Source: Kocuria sp. TGY1127_2
Lineage (GTDB): Bacteria > Actinomycetota > Actinomycetes > Actinomycetales > Micrococcaceae
Length of the DNA stretch: 64,000 nucleotides
Assembly: GCF_013394385.1 (NCBI RefSeq)
Contig: NZ_AP022834.1
Location: 124,001-188,000, forward strand
Direction: 5' to 3'
Part shown: piece by piece, positions 62,961 through 64,000 of the stretch
How positions within the stretch are numbered: the first letter of the stretch is position 1
Layout of the letters: every line of letters begins with the position of its first letter
Program-made: the position numbers and the translations under genes
Notes under the pieces: model-generated
What the model saw: only the letters and a program-made list of their open reading frames with translations
What the model was told of the DNA's origin: nothing
The model's database searches: none

Positions 62961-64000
62961 ATGAAAAACACAAGGTACCTTCTTGCTGTTCCGGCCGCTA
63001 TAGCTATGGTCATCTCTCTGTCGGCATGCACTGACAATCCCGCAAATTCGTCGGCTTCATCCAACGAGTCCACAAACGGGGGAACCGTTCAGACCGTCAA
63101 AGCCAACATCGCCAACGACACGTGCACGACCGATCCGGCCAAGATCCCGGCCGGCAAAGTCGCCTTCGAGATCGCCAACAACGGGACCACGCCGAATGAA
63201 TTCGAGGTTCTGACCGAGAACAAACTGCAGATCGTTTCCGAGAAGGAAAACATCGGGCCGGGCACCACGGCACACATGACAACGGCGCTCAAGGAAGGAA
63301 CGTATTACACCGGGTGCAAGCCGAATATGGTCGGCAACTTCGTGGGACTCGCCCAACTCGACGTTATCCCAGGCGAGAACGTGGAAGTAGCAAAAGATGT
63401 CCAGGCCGCCGAGGACCACGCGATCTCGAACTACACCTCGTACGTCAAAGACCAGACGGGTCAGCTGGTGAGTGCGACCCAAGAGTTCACGAAGGCCTAC
63501 ATCGCAGGCGATGACCAAAAGGCGAAGACGCTGTACCCGTTGGCTCGTCAGCATTACGAGCGCATCGAGCCGACCGCCGAATCCTTCGGCATCAAGGAAG
63601 GAGGGGACCTCGACGTTGCGTTGGACGCCCGAGTCCAGGACCTCTCGGCGGATGCGCACAAGAAACCCACGGACCCGGAGGTACTCAAGGGCTGGACCGG
63701 CTGGCACCGGATTGAGGCGGACCTGTTCACAGATGATTCCGCCGGGTACAAGTTCGACACGGACGAAGACCGGAAACGAGCCGCGGACGAGCTGAACGAA
63801 AACACCCAGAAGCTCTACGACCTGGTCTACGGCAAGATCGACGGCGCCAAGGGCAAGTTCAAACTCGAATTGTCCGACGTCGCAACCGGCGCTTCCTCGC
63901 TCCTGGAAGAAGTTGCCACGTCCAAGATCGTGGGTGAAGAAGAGACTTTCTCGCACACGGATACCTATGACTTCAAGGCCAACGTCGAAGGAGCTGAGGT
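62961..64000 (+). CDS. efeO: Iron-uptake lipoprotein EfeO, C-terminus beyond the window
   Basis: The first 346 codons are present; the frame is open at the right edge. It starts with a lipoprotein signal ending LSAC (Cys near 23). Residues about 40-130 form a cupredoxin-like domain (VQTVKANIANDTCTT, YYTGCKPN). The M75 peptidase-like imelysin domain then begins, with the HxxE metal motif in GWHRIEADLF. It binds iron at the outer face of the membrane and hands it to EfeU. GAGAGG precedes the ATG. Confidence 0.94.
   Translation, partial: MKNTRYLLAVPAAIAMVISLSACTDNPANSSASSNESTNGGTVQTVKANIANDTCTTDPAKIPAGKVAFEIANNGTTPNEFEVLTENKLQIVSEKENIGPGTTAHMTTALKEGTYYTGCKPNMVGNFVGLAQLDVIPGENVEVAKDVQAAEDHAISNYTSYVKDQTGQLVSATQEFTKAYIAGDDQKAKTLYPLARQHYERIEPTAESFGIKEGGDLDVALDARVQDLSADAHKKPTDPEVLKGWTGWHRIEADLFTDDSAGYKFDTDEDRKRAADELNENTQKLYDLVYGKIDGAKGKFKLELSDVATGASSLLEEVATSKIVGEEETFSHTDTYDFKANVEGAE

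Overview
The window is GC-rich chromosomal DNA from an actinobacterium, most likely a member of the Micrococcales close to Micrococcaceae. The main evidence is the complete actinobacterial division and signalling locus (crgA, class E sortase, pabA, pknB, pknA, pbpA, ftsW/rodA, pstP, fhaB, fhaA, followed by a tRNA-Leu). That arrangement normally lies near the replication origin. A ManNAcA-type wall polysaccharide locus agrees with a Micrococcus-like cell wall. I see no prophage, insertion sequence, CRISPR array or rRNA.

1-15.2 kb: a partial unknown gene, a DinB-fold protein, an OmpR/HisKA two-component pair beside what looks like a broken membrane-protein gene, a stretch of orphan palindromes and hairpins without genes, a TetR regulator, ArgE, a flavin-reductase-like protein, UDP-glucose dehydrogenase, a divergent LysE/LysG exporter-regulator pair, a decayed aminotransferase, an FAD oxidoreductase with an operator-like palindrome, YceI, and a membrane protein.

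15.2-28.8 kb: the division/PASTA-kinase block. Sortase, a 53-residue membrane protein and pabA run on the plus strand. They converge on a seven-gene minus-strand operon (fhaA to pknB) whose genes overlap by 1-4 bases or are 5-10 bases apart. PknB carries an unusual acidic insert in its kinase N-lobe. tRNA-Leu(CAG) follows with its own promoter and terminator.

28.8-40.4 kb: a ThDP enzyme, a BCCT transporter, and a tightly coupled three-gene operon (acyl-CoA-dehydrogenase-like, PIG-L deacetylase fused to a methyltransferase, family-2 glycosyltransferase) whose product I cannot name. A chain of small overlapping ORFs, ferritin, a cold-shock protein and a short-chain dehydrogenase follow.

40.4-57.1 kb: a wall or capsule polysaccharide locus made of two converging operons. 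The plus strand has two GT4 enzymes, an ABC exporter, WecB and two unknown membrane or secreted proteins. The minus strand has WecC, a GT4 paralogue, a heparinase-like protein fused to an alpha/beta-hydrolase, and a CgeB-like/GT2 fusion. A DUF6270 protein sits divergently at the edge. WecB plus WecC would give UDP-ManNAcA, so a teichuronic-acid-like polymer is the natural inference. The lyase-hydrolase fusion and the N-terminally extended GT4 pair are the least ordinary parts.

57.1-64 kb: a structured, terminator-ended intergenic region that may encode a small RNA, an S4-domain protein, a class II UvrA lacking the UvrB-binding domain, a MATE exporter, and the start of an EfeUO iron-uptake operon cut by the right edge.
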